DNA of 64,000 bases from Annona cherimola (GCA_030490835.1 CM059972.1:34823452-34887451); one strand, 5' to 3'. Shown: positions 11,113 to 23,880, counted from the stretch's first letter. Notes: generated by a model from the letters alone, not told the origin. Translations and numbers: made by a program.

Positions 11113-11858
11113 GGCACACCACAGGTGATCGTTAGTGGTGGAGGCCCACACTTCTGCAATCGGCAGTTCATGGCAATGTTAACCAAATATGGAGTATGCC
11201 ACCGAGTTACCCGCCATATCATCCTCAAGCTAATGGGCAGGTTCAACTTACCGATAAAGAGCTGAAACAAATTCTCGAGAAAACAATTGGGTCATCCCGC
11301 AAGGATTGGTCTCTCAAGTTAGATGATGCTTTATGGGCTTATTGCACTGTCTACAAGATGCAGCTTGATATGTCTCCATATCAGTTGGTTTATGGCAAAG
11401 CTTGCCATTTGCCCCTAGAATTGGTACATGTGCATATCGGGCGATAAAGAATTTTAATTTGGACATGCAGCAAGCTGGTGAGCGATGAATATTGCAACTT
11501 AATGAACTTAATGAATTCAGATTGCAAGCTTATGAGAATGTTAAGATCTATAAAGAGAAAGTGAAAAAATGGCATGATAAAAGGATCCTGCCAAGGCGAT
11601 TTGAGCCAGGTGAAAAAGTGCTACTCTTTAACTCCAAATTAAAGTTTTTTTCCTGGCAAGTTTAAGTTATATTGGTTAGGTCAGTTTATTGTTTTAAGAA
11701 CAAATGATCATGGTGCAGTGGAGGTACTAAATGAAAAATCAAATGAAAATTTTATAGTAAATGGGCAAAGATTGAAACATTACATGGGAGAAGATTTAAA
11801 TCATTGCAAAGAGGTTGTGATATTGAGGGATCCGTCTGAGGGTGAAATGTCGTGCTGA
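11113..11858 (+). pseudogene. Athila-like integrase C-terminal half, broken
   Basis: The plus strand encodes recognisable gypsy integrase: GGPHFCNRQF, PYHPQANGQV, KQILEKTIGSSRKDWSLKLD, ALWAY, MSPYQLVYGKACHLP, then after a frame change NLDMQQAGE, WHDKRI and GEKVLLF. The acidic residue expected before GGxHF is replaced (SGGGPHF instead of the usual SDGG type). Frame changes occur near 11218 and 11438, and there is a stop near 11485. The 5' part is cut off by the LTR ending at 11112. The reading ends at a TGA at 11856-11858, followed by a 'gaggacaataaac' block common after pol in this family. No active enzyme is expected. Confidence 0.85.
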
Positions 11859-13306
11859 GGACAATAAACTTAGCACTAAATGGGAGGCAATCCATTATCT
11901 TTTTTTATTTTTCTTCCAACGCATGGGGCTATGCTTTATCATTATGCCTTAATGTTCCAAGGCATGGGGCTATGCTTTATCATTATGCCTTGAAGTAGGG
12001 AATCCTGAGAAGATCATAAAATTTTCTTCTAAGAGCAGACAAGTTTATGAGAGTTATGCTCTGAGTTTGGCTCTAGGTTTTCAAGTCAATGCTCATGCAT
12101 TTGGACCATTCCACCCAAATTGCAATTTCAGATTATGCAGCAGCTTGACATTGCATGATATGATAAGATTGAAATTTCTGTTGCATTCCCGTGAAATCCA
12201 ATCAAGAGGGAGTCTAAGCCCATTTCCAAGTGCTAAATGATCAATTTCAAATTGGGCGACTATTCTTATGTTCATAAAGGCAATTCAAGATAGAAGGAGT
12301 GAGGCTCCAGCCTCAAATTTTGAAGCTCCAGTATCACATTGTTGCAAAAGCAAAGGTTGCAGCAAATTGGGGTAAAAATAGTGGTGCTCAGGCACCATGA
12401 TCTGATGCCCCAGTACCATAATTTTTCATAGAAGCAACATGTTACAATTTTATAGTCAGAAACTTGATGCTTAGGCACCGAGTCATGGACAGCGCTACTC
12501 GGACGAGCTACAGAGTTCGACTTTAGGGTTTCAAAACCCTAAGTCCTCATAATCGGCACCTTTTTCCCTTCATCTCCTCTCCATCACCTCCAAACCCTAA
12601 TCCCAACCTCCCAAACTCCATTTCCTCCATCCTCTTCTTGTTCCTTCCCCCTCTTATCTCGTTTTATCCCATTTCATCTCACCACCACCTCTCCAAATCT
12701 CCCTAAAATCATCTCTAAACCACCCCTAATCTCCTCTCTACCCTAGTTCATCTCTTTCCCCTTCATTTCCCTCCATTTCCTTCTCTTTTTCCCCATGTTT
12801 CTTCCCTCATTTTCGGCCGCCATCGCACCTCACTATCAGTCAAGTGGTGCCTAGGCCCCGCATATCCCACGTCGCGGCGCGGATTGCAGAGTAGTTGCAA
12901 AATTTTCAAGTTTCAAGGATTTTTTGCAACAAGCTTTAGGGCCTATGTGGTAAACCTTTCGTGCACTGTTATAACTTATTTGAATCGATATTGATTTATA
13001 AAAGTTGTATGGAAGTGTGGATGGTGGAGTTGTAACTCGTACATGTTTGTTTGCATTACATTTGGAGTGTTGATTTGAAGTTTGCAGGAAAAGCAATTGT
13101 TTGAGAATTGAGTTGATGTATCATGGGTGGCATTGACCGGGGCACGTGACTGAATTGTTTATATCTAACTTTATTTAAGGGTGAATTTGGGTGGATTATA
13201 GTCTTGTGGGCATTTGGTTTGCTAAAGCTTGAAGGGCATTGATATCGAATTGGGAGAATAGTGCGGCTACTACCTTTTGCATTGGTATTGTTGGTGTATT
13301 TGTGAA
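11859..13306 (+). other. spacer between pol and ORF3 of the older Athila-like element
   Basis: Contains a short tandem duplication ('catggggctatgctttatcattatgcctt' type, about 11923-11995), remnants of GGCGCC-type palindromes (about 12300-12480 and 12845-12890), a 'gggtttcaaaaccctaa' block and a long CT-rich stretch (12550-12800). It corresponds in position to 6666-7758 of the non-autonomous element. No coding frame is credible. Confidence 0.5.
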
Positions 13307-14431
13307 ATGGCTTCGTCTTCCTCTAAGCGAAAGAAAACGTAGGATTCCACTAAGTTTGATTCAACTAGATTTGTTTCTGTATAATCTTTTAAGAGATATA
13401 TAGACTCATTAAAGAAAAGACATCTTATACCTGAGTGAGGATTAAGGATTGAATCATTCTCATACACCTTTATTAATTCCTTGAACAATCGATGATGATA
13501 AAAGATTATGGAACAACCCCAACCAGCCACTATTCCTGTGGTAAAAGAGTTTTATACTAATGAAGTGGAACATGACTAGGGGCGAGTTAAAGTGAGAGAA
13601 AAATTATTCCTTTCCATGCTCAAGCAATTAATGCTTTTTATGAGTTACCCAACATTGATTATCCTGATCACTATGAGGAGTTTTTGGAAGGAGAAGACAA
13701 GAATATTGCCGAGATCACTAGACAATTCTATGAGCACCCTTAGAGTGGAAGACAATAGGTGGACAATTAACATCTTTCTAGCAGAGTGCCCTTTGTTATC
13801 ATAAAAGACATGATTTTATTTTATATCAGCTAGATTAATGTCATCTATCCACCTGAGTGATATCACGGTAGACAGGGCACTCCTTCATGTCATATACTCT
13901 AATCGGTCCATAGATGTGGGAAGATCTTTGTTCAATCAGATATTTGCCAATGCAAAGGTACCTCAAGGAAGCTATTGGTTCCCATCGCTTATTAGGGGAT
14001 TACATAAGTGAGCTAGAGTTCGATGGGAATCCACGGTAGAAGTTCTTAACTATCAAGCCCTTGTGGATGACCAATTTTTTTCATATGAGTGTCGACTACG
14101 AACTGCAACTACTTGTCCACACAACATTCTCAGCTAGCCTCAACTTCACATCCACTGCAAGCCTCCTCGTCTCGACCTCTCTTAACAGGCACTAATGATA
14201 GGCTTGCCAATTTGGAGAGCTTAATGGCAGACCAGACCCAATATTTTCATCAGTCTAATCGAGCGATGGAGGCACACTTCAGGAGACTCATGGAGGAGCG
14301 GTAGATTGATATGACTACCCTGCCACCATTTCCATTGGCACCTCCAAAGTTTAGACCATGCTTCGGACAGCCCTCACAACAGGCAAGAGGAGCGGGAGCA
14401 CGATGAGGAGTCTTTGTCATCCGACAACTAG
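13307..14431 (+). pseudogene. broken ORF3 of the older Athila-like element
   Basis: Collinear with the intact ORF3 at 5550-6665. It starts MASSSSKRKK, continues through RHLIPE equivalents, P..P.VKEFY, a segment near 13590-13800 in a shifted frame, and a proline-rich stretch. It ends with an acidic tail EEREHDEESLSSDN before a TAG at 14429-14431. Several in-frame stops (for example just after KRKKT and near 13434) and frame changes destroy it. Because it follows integrase and precedes the 3' LTR, it shows that ORF3 belongs to the pol-bearing version of the element and is not peculiar to the deletion derivative. Confidence 0.8.
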
Positions 14432-14509
14432 AGGAGTTACCTATCTTTGTTTATTCTATTTTCTTTCCTGTCTTTATTATTTCATAGGATTGTCATTTAG
14501 GTTTTCATT

Positions 14510-14570
14510 TAACTTAATGCATTAAGGACAATGCATTTCTCAAGTTTTAGGGAGTGTATAATTCTTTTTA
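14510..14570 (+). promoter_or_regulatory. internal polypurine-tract-like block after ORF3
   Basis: 'ttaaggacaatgcat' followed by CTCAAGTTTTAGGGAGTGTATAA. It is equivalent to 5421-5460 and resembles the real tract at 15672-15687. Confidence 0.45.
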
Positions 14571-15654
14571 GTGTTCTCTTATGGATTTAAAATAGATAAT
14601 CATGTATATATGTGTGCTAGATTGTATAACATGTCAATTTCTACCTGTGAAAAATATTTAGTTGCATTCCATTTTGATGAAAAACTTGCAATGTTCAGGA
14701 AAACTTTAAACTTGAAATCAATTTCATGAAAAATTTAAACTTTTTGCTAAGGATTATGTGTTGAGGTGAGCTTTCAAGTATGATTTTTCAAAAATTTCAA
14801 GTGACATGTAAATGAATTGATTGATTTTGATAGTAAATTGTCATAGTTCAATTCCATGCTAATCTTTTCAACTGAAATGATAAAGGCAATTTTGAGTTCT
14901 TACATGATTATGCTGTATGAAATATCTTTTGCCATCCTTATTTCTCCATTTTGAGCTATGTAAACATTTTCTTTAGTTAACCACATGCTTTGAGAAAAAT
15001 ATATTGTATCATTATTGTATAGAATCTTTTACCTTTTTACATGAGACTTAGAATTGGTGAACGTGTATGTTTTTGTACCCCTACTAGATTTTTAGCACAA
15101 ATAATAAATGGGGTGGCTAACCTAAGCTGAGTAACTGGGACTTAGTGTCGAAAAATGTCAAAGTTTCTGTAAAAAAGCAAGGGAAAGTCACAGTAATAAT
15201 GCTTTTTAAAGAAAATTCTCCCCAAATACTCTGAAATATGGTGAGGAGAGTTAAAGTAATAAGTTTGGAGGAAACAAAGGGGCATTTTTGTTGAGTCTAG
15301 GTCAAGTAAATTAGGTGAATTTAGGCTATGCTCTTTGAGATGATATTTTTACTTAGAGTTTATTCACCCATGTTTGTGTTACCAATCCTAAAAAGTCCTT
15401 TTGATCAAGGGGGTGGTTAGCAGGATTGAGCTATCACTTTTGACTATGAGCACTTGCATTTACATGTAACTTAAGCTGTGTATGGGAAATGCGTATCATG
15501 ATCTGCTTTGAGTGATGAAAACTTTTCATGAATTATTTCAAGTTAAGATTATCCTTTGCCTTGCTTAGTTGAGAAATGTGATTGTTGGACTAACAATTGG
15601 AAACAAGCTTGATTTGGCATAGTCTAATTGCATTCATAGTGTGTTGATGCGTTG
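14571..15654 (+). other. internal 3' untranslated region of the older Athila-like element
   Basis: AT-rich and non-coding. It is collinear with 4405-5420 read on the opposite strand and with 42976-44335. It includes the 'ggtgaggagagtt' block near 15240 that is common to all three copies. Confidence 0.6.
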
Positions 15655-15687
15655 CTTGAGGACTAGCAACATTTAAGTTTGAGGGTG
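15655..15687 (+). promoter_or_regulatory. polypurine tract of the older Athila-like element
   Basis: A 'ttgaggactagcaacattt' block runs into AAGTTTGAGGGTG, immediately before the LTR start TGATAACTC at 15688. Confidence 0.8.
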
Positions 15688-17479
15688 TGATAACTCTATA
15701 AAAATAGAGTTATCAAGACTCATTTTGTGTTCATTTTGAATGCTAGTTCAAGAGAATCTATGAATTTGCATAAGTTTTGTATTGGTTTTCATCATTTTTA
15801 CATTCCATGCATTGTGTGTAGAATTCATTCATTTGGAGTTAAAATTAACATAATTCGTGATATTTTAGATTGTAGTAATTGTATTAGAGTATTTAGGATT
15901 GCATTTATTTATTTTGGCTTTTGTTGTAGGCAAAGCAGGGTGATTCAGCTCTTAGATCATATGCTAAAGTGGAGGGATGGCGAGAAGAAAGTGCATTGAA
16001 AGTTATAAATGATTTACATTCCAGCAAAGTTAGCGCCTCGACCTCACAAGCTGGTGCCTAGGCGCAAGATCACCACCATTGTAAAAAGCTCGAGAAATCC
16101 TAAGTCGACAAGCTTCCGGAGAGTCAGCGCCTATGCGCCGACCCCCACATGTGTGAATTTTCACATGTGCCTATTTTCACATGTACCTTGTGCTATGTGA
16201 AGGTGGGTATAAATCGAACACTTAGGGTTTGAAAAGAAGAGAGGAGGTCTCGTAGAGGCAGCCACAAGTGGAGAAAAGAAGGGAACTCAAGCCTAGGTTG
16301 ATTGGAAGTGAAGATCAAGCTTTGTTTGGCGAAAACTAGCAAGTCTTATCTCCTCTTTCTTGCTCTGTACATATTTTTCTTTTTCTCTCTTGCCGGGATA
16401 TATTTAAACCTTGTTTCTATGGGATTTGTTACTATGTTCTTGGGCTAAATTTCAAAAGATGGGATATTGTGGCACCCAAGCCCAAGCGTCACAACCTTAC
16501 TCCAAGATCAATCGATTGGTAAGCGCCATCAGGATTGTTGCCCTGTCACTTAGCGAGTCCTTTGGATATTTATCCCATTTTATCTTAACTCCTTAGGAGT
16601 TTATATCATTTTATATATTCCATTTGAAATATACACACATAATCTCATAACCTTCCACACTTAACCATTTCATAATGAAACATCTTCAATAATCGACTGT
16701 AAATTTTTTTTCGCTATTTATAGTCATAAACATCATATAGTCATAAGCATGACAAAATCCTTATACAACATTCAAACATCAATAAATGTCATCAACATAC
16801 AACCATACAAGTCATAAAGCTCTATCACAAGAACTTGTAGAAATTCAATTTTTCTTTGAGTCTCCACCTGTGCTCCTTGCATGATTCTCTCCTTCACCTA
16901 TCTTTAGGATTTGGAAAACAAAACTGTGAGTCGAAACTCAATAAACAAGCTATAAGGTTTACAGGCAATTCATTTTCAAGAAAATTCATATAAATGCATT
17001 TCCCTCCATTCGGTTGAAGATACTTACCAAGTGATCAACTACCAATGGAGTAGAAATCTTTTCATAAATCATTCATGGAAAGCTACTTTATACCCGCTCG
17101 AGGGTATACCTTTAAACATGCTTTTCATACCCATCTAGGGTATGTCATAAACAATGTGATGCATCATTTGAAATCATGACATTCTTTTGGATAGAAGCTA
17201 GCTAGGCAACCATCCACTTTCATCCTCTCTCCCATTCGAGGGAGGCGTCGCCGGGCCTCAGCGACCTTAGCGACTTGGCCGCACCAATGGGGGACATTCG
17301 GTCTGCTTACACCTTTGAGGTGGACCTCATGCTTTTGTGCACATGCTTCTTGTTGGAAACAATGTTCAAAACAAAACAAAATTGATCAAAGCATGAGTTT
17401 TGATGATTAACAAAGACTAATTTGAGTATATCAAGTATACTAATGAGTTTGCCAAATATTTTAAGGAACTGAAACAGTC

Positions 17480-17800
17480 AAGTCGATCCCCAAGTCGACT
17501 TGGACTTCGACTTAGGGTGAAGTCGATCCCAAAGTCGACTCCATTATCAACTTGAAACAGAACTTCAAAGGCAAAATCAAAACTGGAAGAATAGCAGGTG
17601 AAGTCGCAGGCTAAGTCGACTCCACTTGCGACTTGGGAAGCCAAGTCGCAAACGAAGTCGACCTCACTATCGACTTCAGTCGAGAAAAACTGTCCAGACC
17701 TGATTTTGGAGCACGAAGCTGCCCAAGTGGCAGACGAAGTCGACTCCAGGTGCGACTTGGGCAAAGTCGCAGACAAGGTCGACTCCACCTTCGACTTGAG
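17480..17800. repeat. AAGTCGACTT palindrome array, first block
   Basis: Many copies of the self-complementary core AAGTCGACTT mixed with GAAGTCGCA and TGCGACTTGG half-sites, at irregular 20-50 bp spacing. It lies in the U3 part of the solo LTR, far upstream of its TATA box. Confidence 0.85.
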
Positions 17801-18249
17801 AAGTTCAGACTTGAAAGATGCATTCCCAAGCTCATTCCAAGAATCTATTTGGACTTTCTCAAATCCAAGTAATATGCAAAGTCCATGTTCAAGATTAACT
17901 TGAGTATTCTTGAGATTCAAGATAAAGATTCAAGTTCAAGTTCAAATCAAGTCTATCAAGCCCAAGGCAAATTGTCAAGCTTGCTTCCAAATGAAGATAT
18001 ATTCAAGATATGAAGATCAAACGACTCCAAAGAAAGCAAGGTGCATGAATATATCATGCAAAGACTCAAGCTCTCCTAAGAATCACAAGATTCAAGACAA
18101 TCCAAGATAAACCAAAGACAAGGACTTCAAGATCAACAAGATCTATAAGTATAAGGGATTATTTCAGAATGAAAATGATTAAAGGAAACAAGCCAAGCAA
18201 GATAGAGGAAGATCAAATGAAGAACAAAGCATATTTTGCAAAGACCAAG

Positions 18250-18520
18250 TCAAGTCGCAACCCAAGTCGACTCTATGATCGACTTGAGTTGAAGTCGGAA
18301 GCCAAAGTCGACTCAAGACTCAGACTTGGAAACTGACAAGGTGAAGTCACACCCGAAGTCGACTTCACCTGCGACTTGGGTCAAGTCGATGCCCAAGTCG
18401 ACCCTGACTGGAACTTAAAGTTGCGACGGAGAAGCGAAGTCGCACCCGAAGTCGACTCCATCTGCGACTTGGGCGAAGTCGCATCCGAAGTCGACTCCAC
18501 ATGCGACTTGGGTCGCAACG
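18250..18520. repeat. AAGTCGACTT palindrome array, second block
   Basis: Same motif set as at 17480-17800; the block ends about 75 bp before the LTR TATA box. Inverted half-sites (GAAGTCGCA ... TGCGACTTC) could fold into hairpins. Confidence 0.85.
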
Positions 18521-18594
18521 GTCGGAATTTATTCGAACGTTGGCGCATTAAATGCGCGCCACCTACCTTCTAACGTTCGGATTCCCTCCAAAAT

Positions 18595-18601
18595 TATAAA
18601 A
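18595..18601 (+). promoter_or_regulatory. TATA box of the Sirevirus-like solo LTR
   Basis: TATAAAA just downstream of the second palindrome block. The equivalent TATA in the 55865-57613 LTR is at 56561-56567 on the minus strand. Confidence 0.6.
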
Positions 18602-21600
18602 GGCATTCATGGTGGACAAGGGAAGTAGCTGAGAATCATTAAGTGTGCATAACTACCATCTACAAGAGCTTTAAAGAGATCAAGCCAATCAAAGAGGAAG
18701 AACTTTGCTTCAAACTGCAAGAGCTCAACTACTGATCATTCAAAGCCAATTCAACAAGTTCTTCTCTGCGCCAAACTGCTTCTACACAACTGTAAAGTGT
18801 AGTTTTCTTATTGTTTCTTTTGTATGTGTTGAACTTGATTTAGTTTGAGGAACTAAGATCAAGTGTAAGCAAAGTAGTGTGTGATTGGAGTGTAACTCAT
18901 CATCTACTTGTGCTGTGATTTGTTGATGCCCCCTAGAGTTGGAATCTAGAAGAGAGCAGTGGCTCTAATTGTATTGAGAGAATACAATAGTGGAACCCAA
19001 GTCACAAGGAGTGTGAGCTTGGAAGAGTGGAGTAGGGAGGTTGCCCGAACCACTATAAAAATCCTGTGTACTTGATTTATATTTCTGCCATTTACATTAC
19101 ATTGCTTTCCATTTCGTTTCTTCATTAAGGGGACTGGATTAATCCGGGGTTAAGTTTCTGTTTAAGATATAAATTTTGTAAATACCCAATTCACCCCTCC
19201 CCTCTTGGGTTTTGCCATCAACTCGGGACCAACACTTCTTTCATAAACATGACTTGACATGCTAGCATGAATTTCCATTCATAAATCATGAATTCATCAT
19301 TAATCATAAGCACTTGAAAAGCAGTTACCAATTCATTTATTTCAATAGAAATAACATTTCAATACTCATTTAAACAATGAACGGTCATCCTTAAACAACT
19401 TACAAAGAATTGAAATCATTCATTTGCTAACTCATATAAATAGTTAGAACATCATTTAATAAGCATTTTTATCGCATTTGATAACACAAAGCATTTTAAA
19501 AAACTGCTTACTTACCTTTCTTGCTTAGCTTTCCTCCTCGTTAACTTCTTTGCCCTTGCCTATACATAAACATAGCATTGCATTTATAACAAGTCATTTT
19601 CTTGCATTCACTTAGTTTTCCAATCCCATAATCCATATCATTCATAATCAACTTGGATTTTCAAGTCGATCATATATACAAGACAGGCACTTATGCAATC
19701 ATAGCATTCATTCCCTATTTTTATAATGCATTTTAATCCCATATTTAGGGTAAACACATAGCATACATTCATATCTCAACATATGGGGATTTATATCTCC
19801 CATTAACCATTTTTCATGCATTTTTCATTTTTCCTACGTCTATGCTTATTCTAAGCATGTAAGTGACGTTTCAAGCTTCATAAATAAATCTCAAATATTG
19901 AGATAATTAATCCTTAATCACATAGAAACTTTCTCATGCATGTTATCACATTTTCATGCATATTTTGTATTTTAGAAAATTCACGTAAGACACATATCAA
20001 CCATTCACACATATGCTTCACATATATTCAACATACAACACATATATTATGTGTTTCTTTAATTTTCTTACCACAGAAACTTCCACCCATTTTCATCATC
20101 ATTAAACTCCTTAATTAACATATACTTTAGGGTTTAATTTCGGATTTTTAATCCCTTTGTCACTGATTTCCAAAACAGCCATGTTAAGACACACGTTTCA
20201 TTATTTCAACGCCTCTTTCATGACTTAAATCTTAATAGATTTTTAAGTCATAATTTCAAGAAACTAAACATGCTTTTATTAACCTAAATTTATGTTATTA
20301 TCACATATTTAAAATCTAAAATTCGTTGGTTTCCATAACAGAAATATATTCATGCATATACGGCATCCCTTTAACCCATTTTGACGTGTCCAATCATATG
20401 TCTATAAAATCAGATTCAGGGCTAATCTTTTCAAACTATTTTGGAAACTCAAAGTACCTTAAACATAGGGTATTTTTCCCTCCATAACATTCATCAATCA
20501 TTTCATTACAAATAGCAACAAAAATCATATGAAAATCATCCATTTTGGCCCCCTTTTGGATGTCCCTCAAGCATATTCTAAAAAATCAGATTTAGAAAAA
20601 ATTAATCCAGCCCACTTTGGCCATCCAAAGGGTCCTTAATTTAGGTTAATTTACCCTAAAATTCATCCATAAAAAATTTAAGCACTTCCTTTTATCATTT
20701 TTAACCCAACAATGGAGAAATTGGGTCATTTCTTGAAACTTAGGGTTTCATTTTTTGCTAAAATCATCAACCAATGCTTAAATCATCATATGTAATTAAA
20801 AAGAAAATTAATTACATCCAAATCAACATGCTTAAATCATACAGCAACTTAGTTTAGGGTTTTGAGATTTTCCAAGTTAGTTTTCATCTCAAAATTCAAC
20901 CTAAACTTCCATTTTCACTCTCTTGAACTCTTGATTTCATTTAAATCTTTCAAAAATCATTCAATCCCCATATTAAGGTATCGTAACTCAGAATTTAAGA
21001 GTTATTTATGAACCATATTCATGGCTCATGAATTAAAAGAGAAAAACTTGATTTAGGTTATTCAAAACATAGATTTCACTTACTTGAATCAACCCTAACT
21101 TGATTCCAACTTGAGTTGCTTGATTCTTCTTCTTTTTCTCCTCTTGTTTCTTCCTCTTTTTCTTCTCCTTTTTCCTCTTTCCATTACTGGTTTGGACATG
21201 CAAAGGGGCTGCTCAAGCCTTAGTAATTTTTTTGGAAATTTCTCCCCCTTTCTTCCCTTGCACGTTACCAAGCTATCCATCCATTTTATGATTTTTTTAA
21301 CCAGCTAGTGGGACCCATTTGCCACATTTCATGAGGGTAATTTAATTCTAACTTTTCCCTTGATGACATGGAATTTTTATATCCAAGTAAAATATGCATT
21401 TTATATTTTAGAAAAATCCACAAAATCCATGCATTTAAGCACCATGTTGCTGTCCACTATTTGCAACATCCATGAAGCTTCCCTTCTAAAGATTTTTGCC
21501 ATGAAAATCCACATTTTTAATTTCACATTTACTTCCTCTATTCATTAGGTAGCTTAGGCATATTTTTTACAATTTTGAAAAATCCAAATATCAAGCCTTA

Positions 21601-23154
21601 TCCCCCCTTGACGTCCCATGCTCTTGCCACATAACCTAAGCTCAATTTGAGCTAGATATTAGGCTATTAACCAAGGCATTAAATCATTGAATTTTCCATG
21701 GATTTGACCTTTAAATAATTCTTAAAAATTCAGCTCCATCCACTGAATTTTTGACACCTTGCATAGCATTTTAATATGTCAGTTTCAAAAATGCTTTTTA
21801 TTAAATGCTATGGTAGTCTAGGGTACACAAAGTCATTACTAGGTACCTTTTTCAAATTAACCACTTTCCCATGGTAATTATCTTAATAAAATCCACTCAT
21901 TCAATAAATTTCATAACTTTATTCCATCGTTTCAAATTTCAACTTAAATCGACGTTTCTACGTCAAGTTATGAACCTTTGAAATTTTCTTTGGAGTGTGA
22001 GATTAAAAATAAATAATTATCAACTTAATCTCATCATTTTTTCCTTAATCCAATCCACTCATAATTTTGAACCCAAATCATGAGCTTGCCTTTAAAATTT
22101 CATCTCATTTCGCCTTATAGGCGTAAAGTTATGAATTTTCTATGATTTTCAACATAATTCCATAATTTCCATTTTAATCTCCATTAATTAAATTATGAAA
22201 ATTAAAATAAATATTCATGCCACATTAACACCTTCTAATCCTCCTTAAGCCTCATTAGTCATCCTGACTCATATTGGGCTTTGGCGATTAATCTAAATCA
22301 CCATTCATAATTGCAAACTAGGGTTTGCACAAATTCATAAATTCATGAAAATCATCCAAAACTCAATCAATTCACACATAAATCATTCATTACACCTTAA
22401 ATGCAATTATATGAGTCCTACTTGGGTCTGAGTATTACAGATATTGAGATGATTTGTCTCTTAAACCTTGATTCCATATGGGTTGAATATGAATATATAG
22501 TTGTTGTATGTATGTAGTGTATGGATTTACCCTTATATATGGTTTTTAATGCTTTTTGCAAGCCTAGCTAACTTGTAAGATGATATATTTACTAGTTTCA
22601 TGCCTAAAAGACATTATTCTAGTCTAGAATCACATGAATGGTACAGGTTTTTAGCCTTGATAGGGTGAAATGTTAATGTGGATAAGAATATACCATTTAA
22701 CCCTGTGTAATCTTAATATGAGCTAATCACTCTTGTCATATTCAATTGCATAGGAACATAGCAAAAAGGGTATGGTAAGATTAGGTAGATATATGTTGAA
22801 AGGCGCCTATGAATATATAAGAGCCTAAGTTAGTAAATCCCTATACCACCAAATAAAAAGGAATCAAAATAATATGGTTAGAGTCAAGGATTTCCAATTT
22901 TCCCATCTATCATAACAAAACTTAAGAATCCCTACTCAACTCTGCTTATCCATTAGATCCTAACTCATTCTATCTACTTGTATGCAAACAATCATTCGAA
23001 TTCTCTATCTCTCCAAGGCAATCGAATTTAAAAGACATAATTAGTTTAGCCTAGTCCTCATGGGAACGACACTCTACTTGCTCTTTATTACTTTTTTGAC
23101 ATGTATACTTGCATTAAACTGAGAATTTTAATTATACATATGCACTGCTCATCA

Positions 23155-23419
23155 ACCCTATACCAATTGGATGATGCTGAAAGATAAATAAAACTAACTG
23201 CACAATCAAATTCTCAAACAGCTCTAGCCTTATCACTTTTAGTTTTGAAGTAAGTTGAGACATCACTACAATATGCTTCCTTATATTTCCTTTACCTTAT
23301 ACTTCATCAAAATCAAGTTCGACAAAATTATACTTATTTTAACTTTATCACTTTTAACCAAACACTTTTCGACTCCCTTAATAAACTCCTTAATAGTAAT
23401 TACCTTTTCCAAATATAGT
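23155..23419. other. short flank beyond the Athila-like 3' LTR
   Basis: AT-rich sequence between two LTR pieces with nothing recognisable. The five bases after the LTR are ACCCT; the matching left copy of the target duplication is not visible in this window. Confidence 0.4.
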
Positions 23420-23880
23420 TGATAACTGTATGAAAATAGAGTTATCAAGGATCATTTCGTATCCATTTTGAATACTAATTCAAGAGAAACATGTAAATTC
23501 TCATAGATTTTGCACTAGTTTTCATCATTTGCGCATTTCTTGCATCTTGCTTGATTATTATGCATTTATGGTTGATTTTAGTTATAATTCATCTTAATTC
23601 AATTATTTTAAATTTATTTGATCATTTAGGAATGCATTTTACTTATTGTTGTAGAAAAATGATGATAATTCCCATGTAAATTCAATGCTAAAAGAGGGCA
23701 AAATGAAAGAAGAAGTTTGCCTCAAGCTAGATGGAAGATTTCAAGACAGACGATTGGTGCCTCGACCCCAGAATCTGGTGTCTGGCCTCAGCCACCACCA
23801 AATAGAAAAATCTAGAAGCAAGCAGCATCCAAACAAACTAGCACCGCGGTGCCAATAGTGCCCTTAAAATTTTTAAATTT
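23420..23880 (+). repeat. truncated Athila-like LTR fragment
   Basis: Starts TGATAACTG with the same inverted hairpin as the LTR at 15688 and stays collinear with it for several hundred bases ('...aatactaattcaagagaa...', 'ttttcatcattt'). A GGTGCC...CAGCACCGCGGTGCC-like palindrome relic lies near 23755-23855. It then loses similarity, so the right end is broken and approximate. Confidence 0.7.

Larger units (their letters stand above)
17351..19234 (+). repeat. Sirevirus-like solo LTR
   Basis: 1884 bp, TGTTGGAAAC...GGGACCAACA, flanked by CTTCT (17346-17350 and 19235-19239). It matches the 3' LTR at 55865-57613 in the opposite orientation. The uninterrupted version of the target is visible at about 46190-46230, where the same chromovirus LTR sequence runs through without this insert. 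The open frames within (for example 17417-17920) come from the repeated AAGTCGACTT motif and are not genes. Confidence 0.93.
16468..22439 (-). repeat. chromovirus-family solo LTR (itself interrupted)
   Basis: On the plus strand it begins TGTGGCACCC and ends GTATTACA. It is flanked by a perfect 5-bp duplication GATAT (16463-16467 and 22440-22444). Without the nested 17351-19234 LTR it is about 4.08 kb, close to the 3.99-kb LTR at 49052-53038, with which it shares blocks. No internal coding region is present, so it is a solo LTR left by recombination between two LTRs. Orientation is taken from the 49052-53038 LTR, whose pol lies on the minus strand. Confidence 0.9.
15688..23154 (+). repeat. 3' LTR of the older Athila-like element, split by nested LTRs
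   Basis: The LTR runs 15688-16467 and resumes at 22445-23154, about 1.49 kb without the insertion. It starts TGATAACTC, with an inverted hairpin like the other members. It ends with a block matching the reverse complement of the 2780 LTR start: 'ggaacgacactctactt', '...catgtatacttgcat', then CTGCTCATCA. Joining across the insertion restores a continuous sequence around the GATAT target site. GGCGCC-type motifs occur at 16029-16140. Confidence 0.85.

Noticed and set aside
17417..17920. 167-codon minus-strand frame and its overlaps
   Set aside because: Its composition is produced by the AAGTCGACTT repeat inside a solo LTR. Similar frames appear in every LTR of the family.
17480..18520. Regularly repeated palindromes as a CRISPR array
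   Set aside because: Motifs are irregularly spaced and have no uniform spacers. The context is a plant LTR with defined ends and target duplication.
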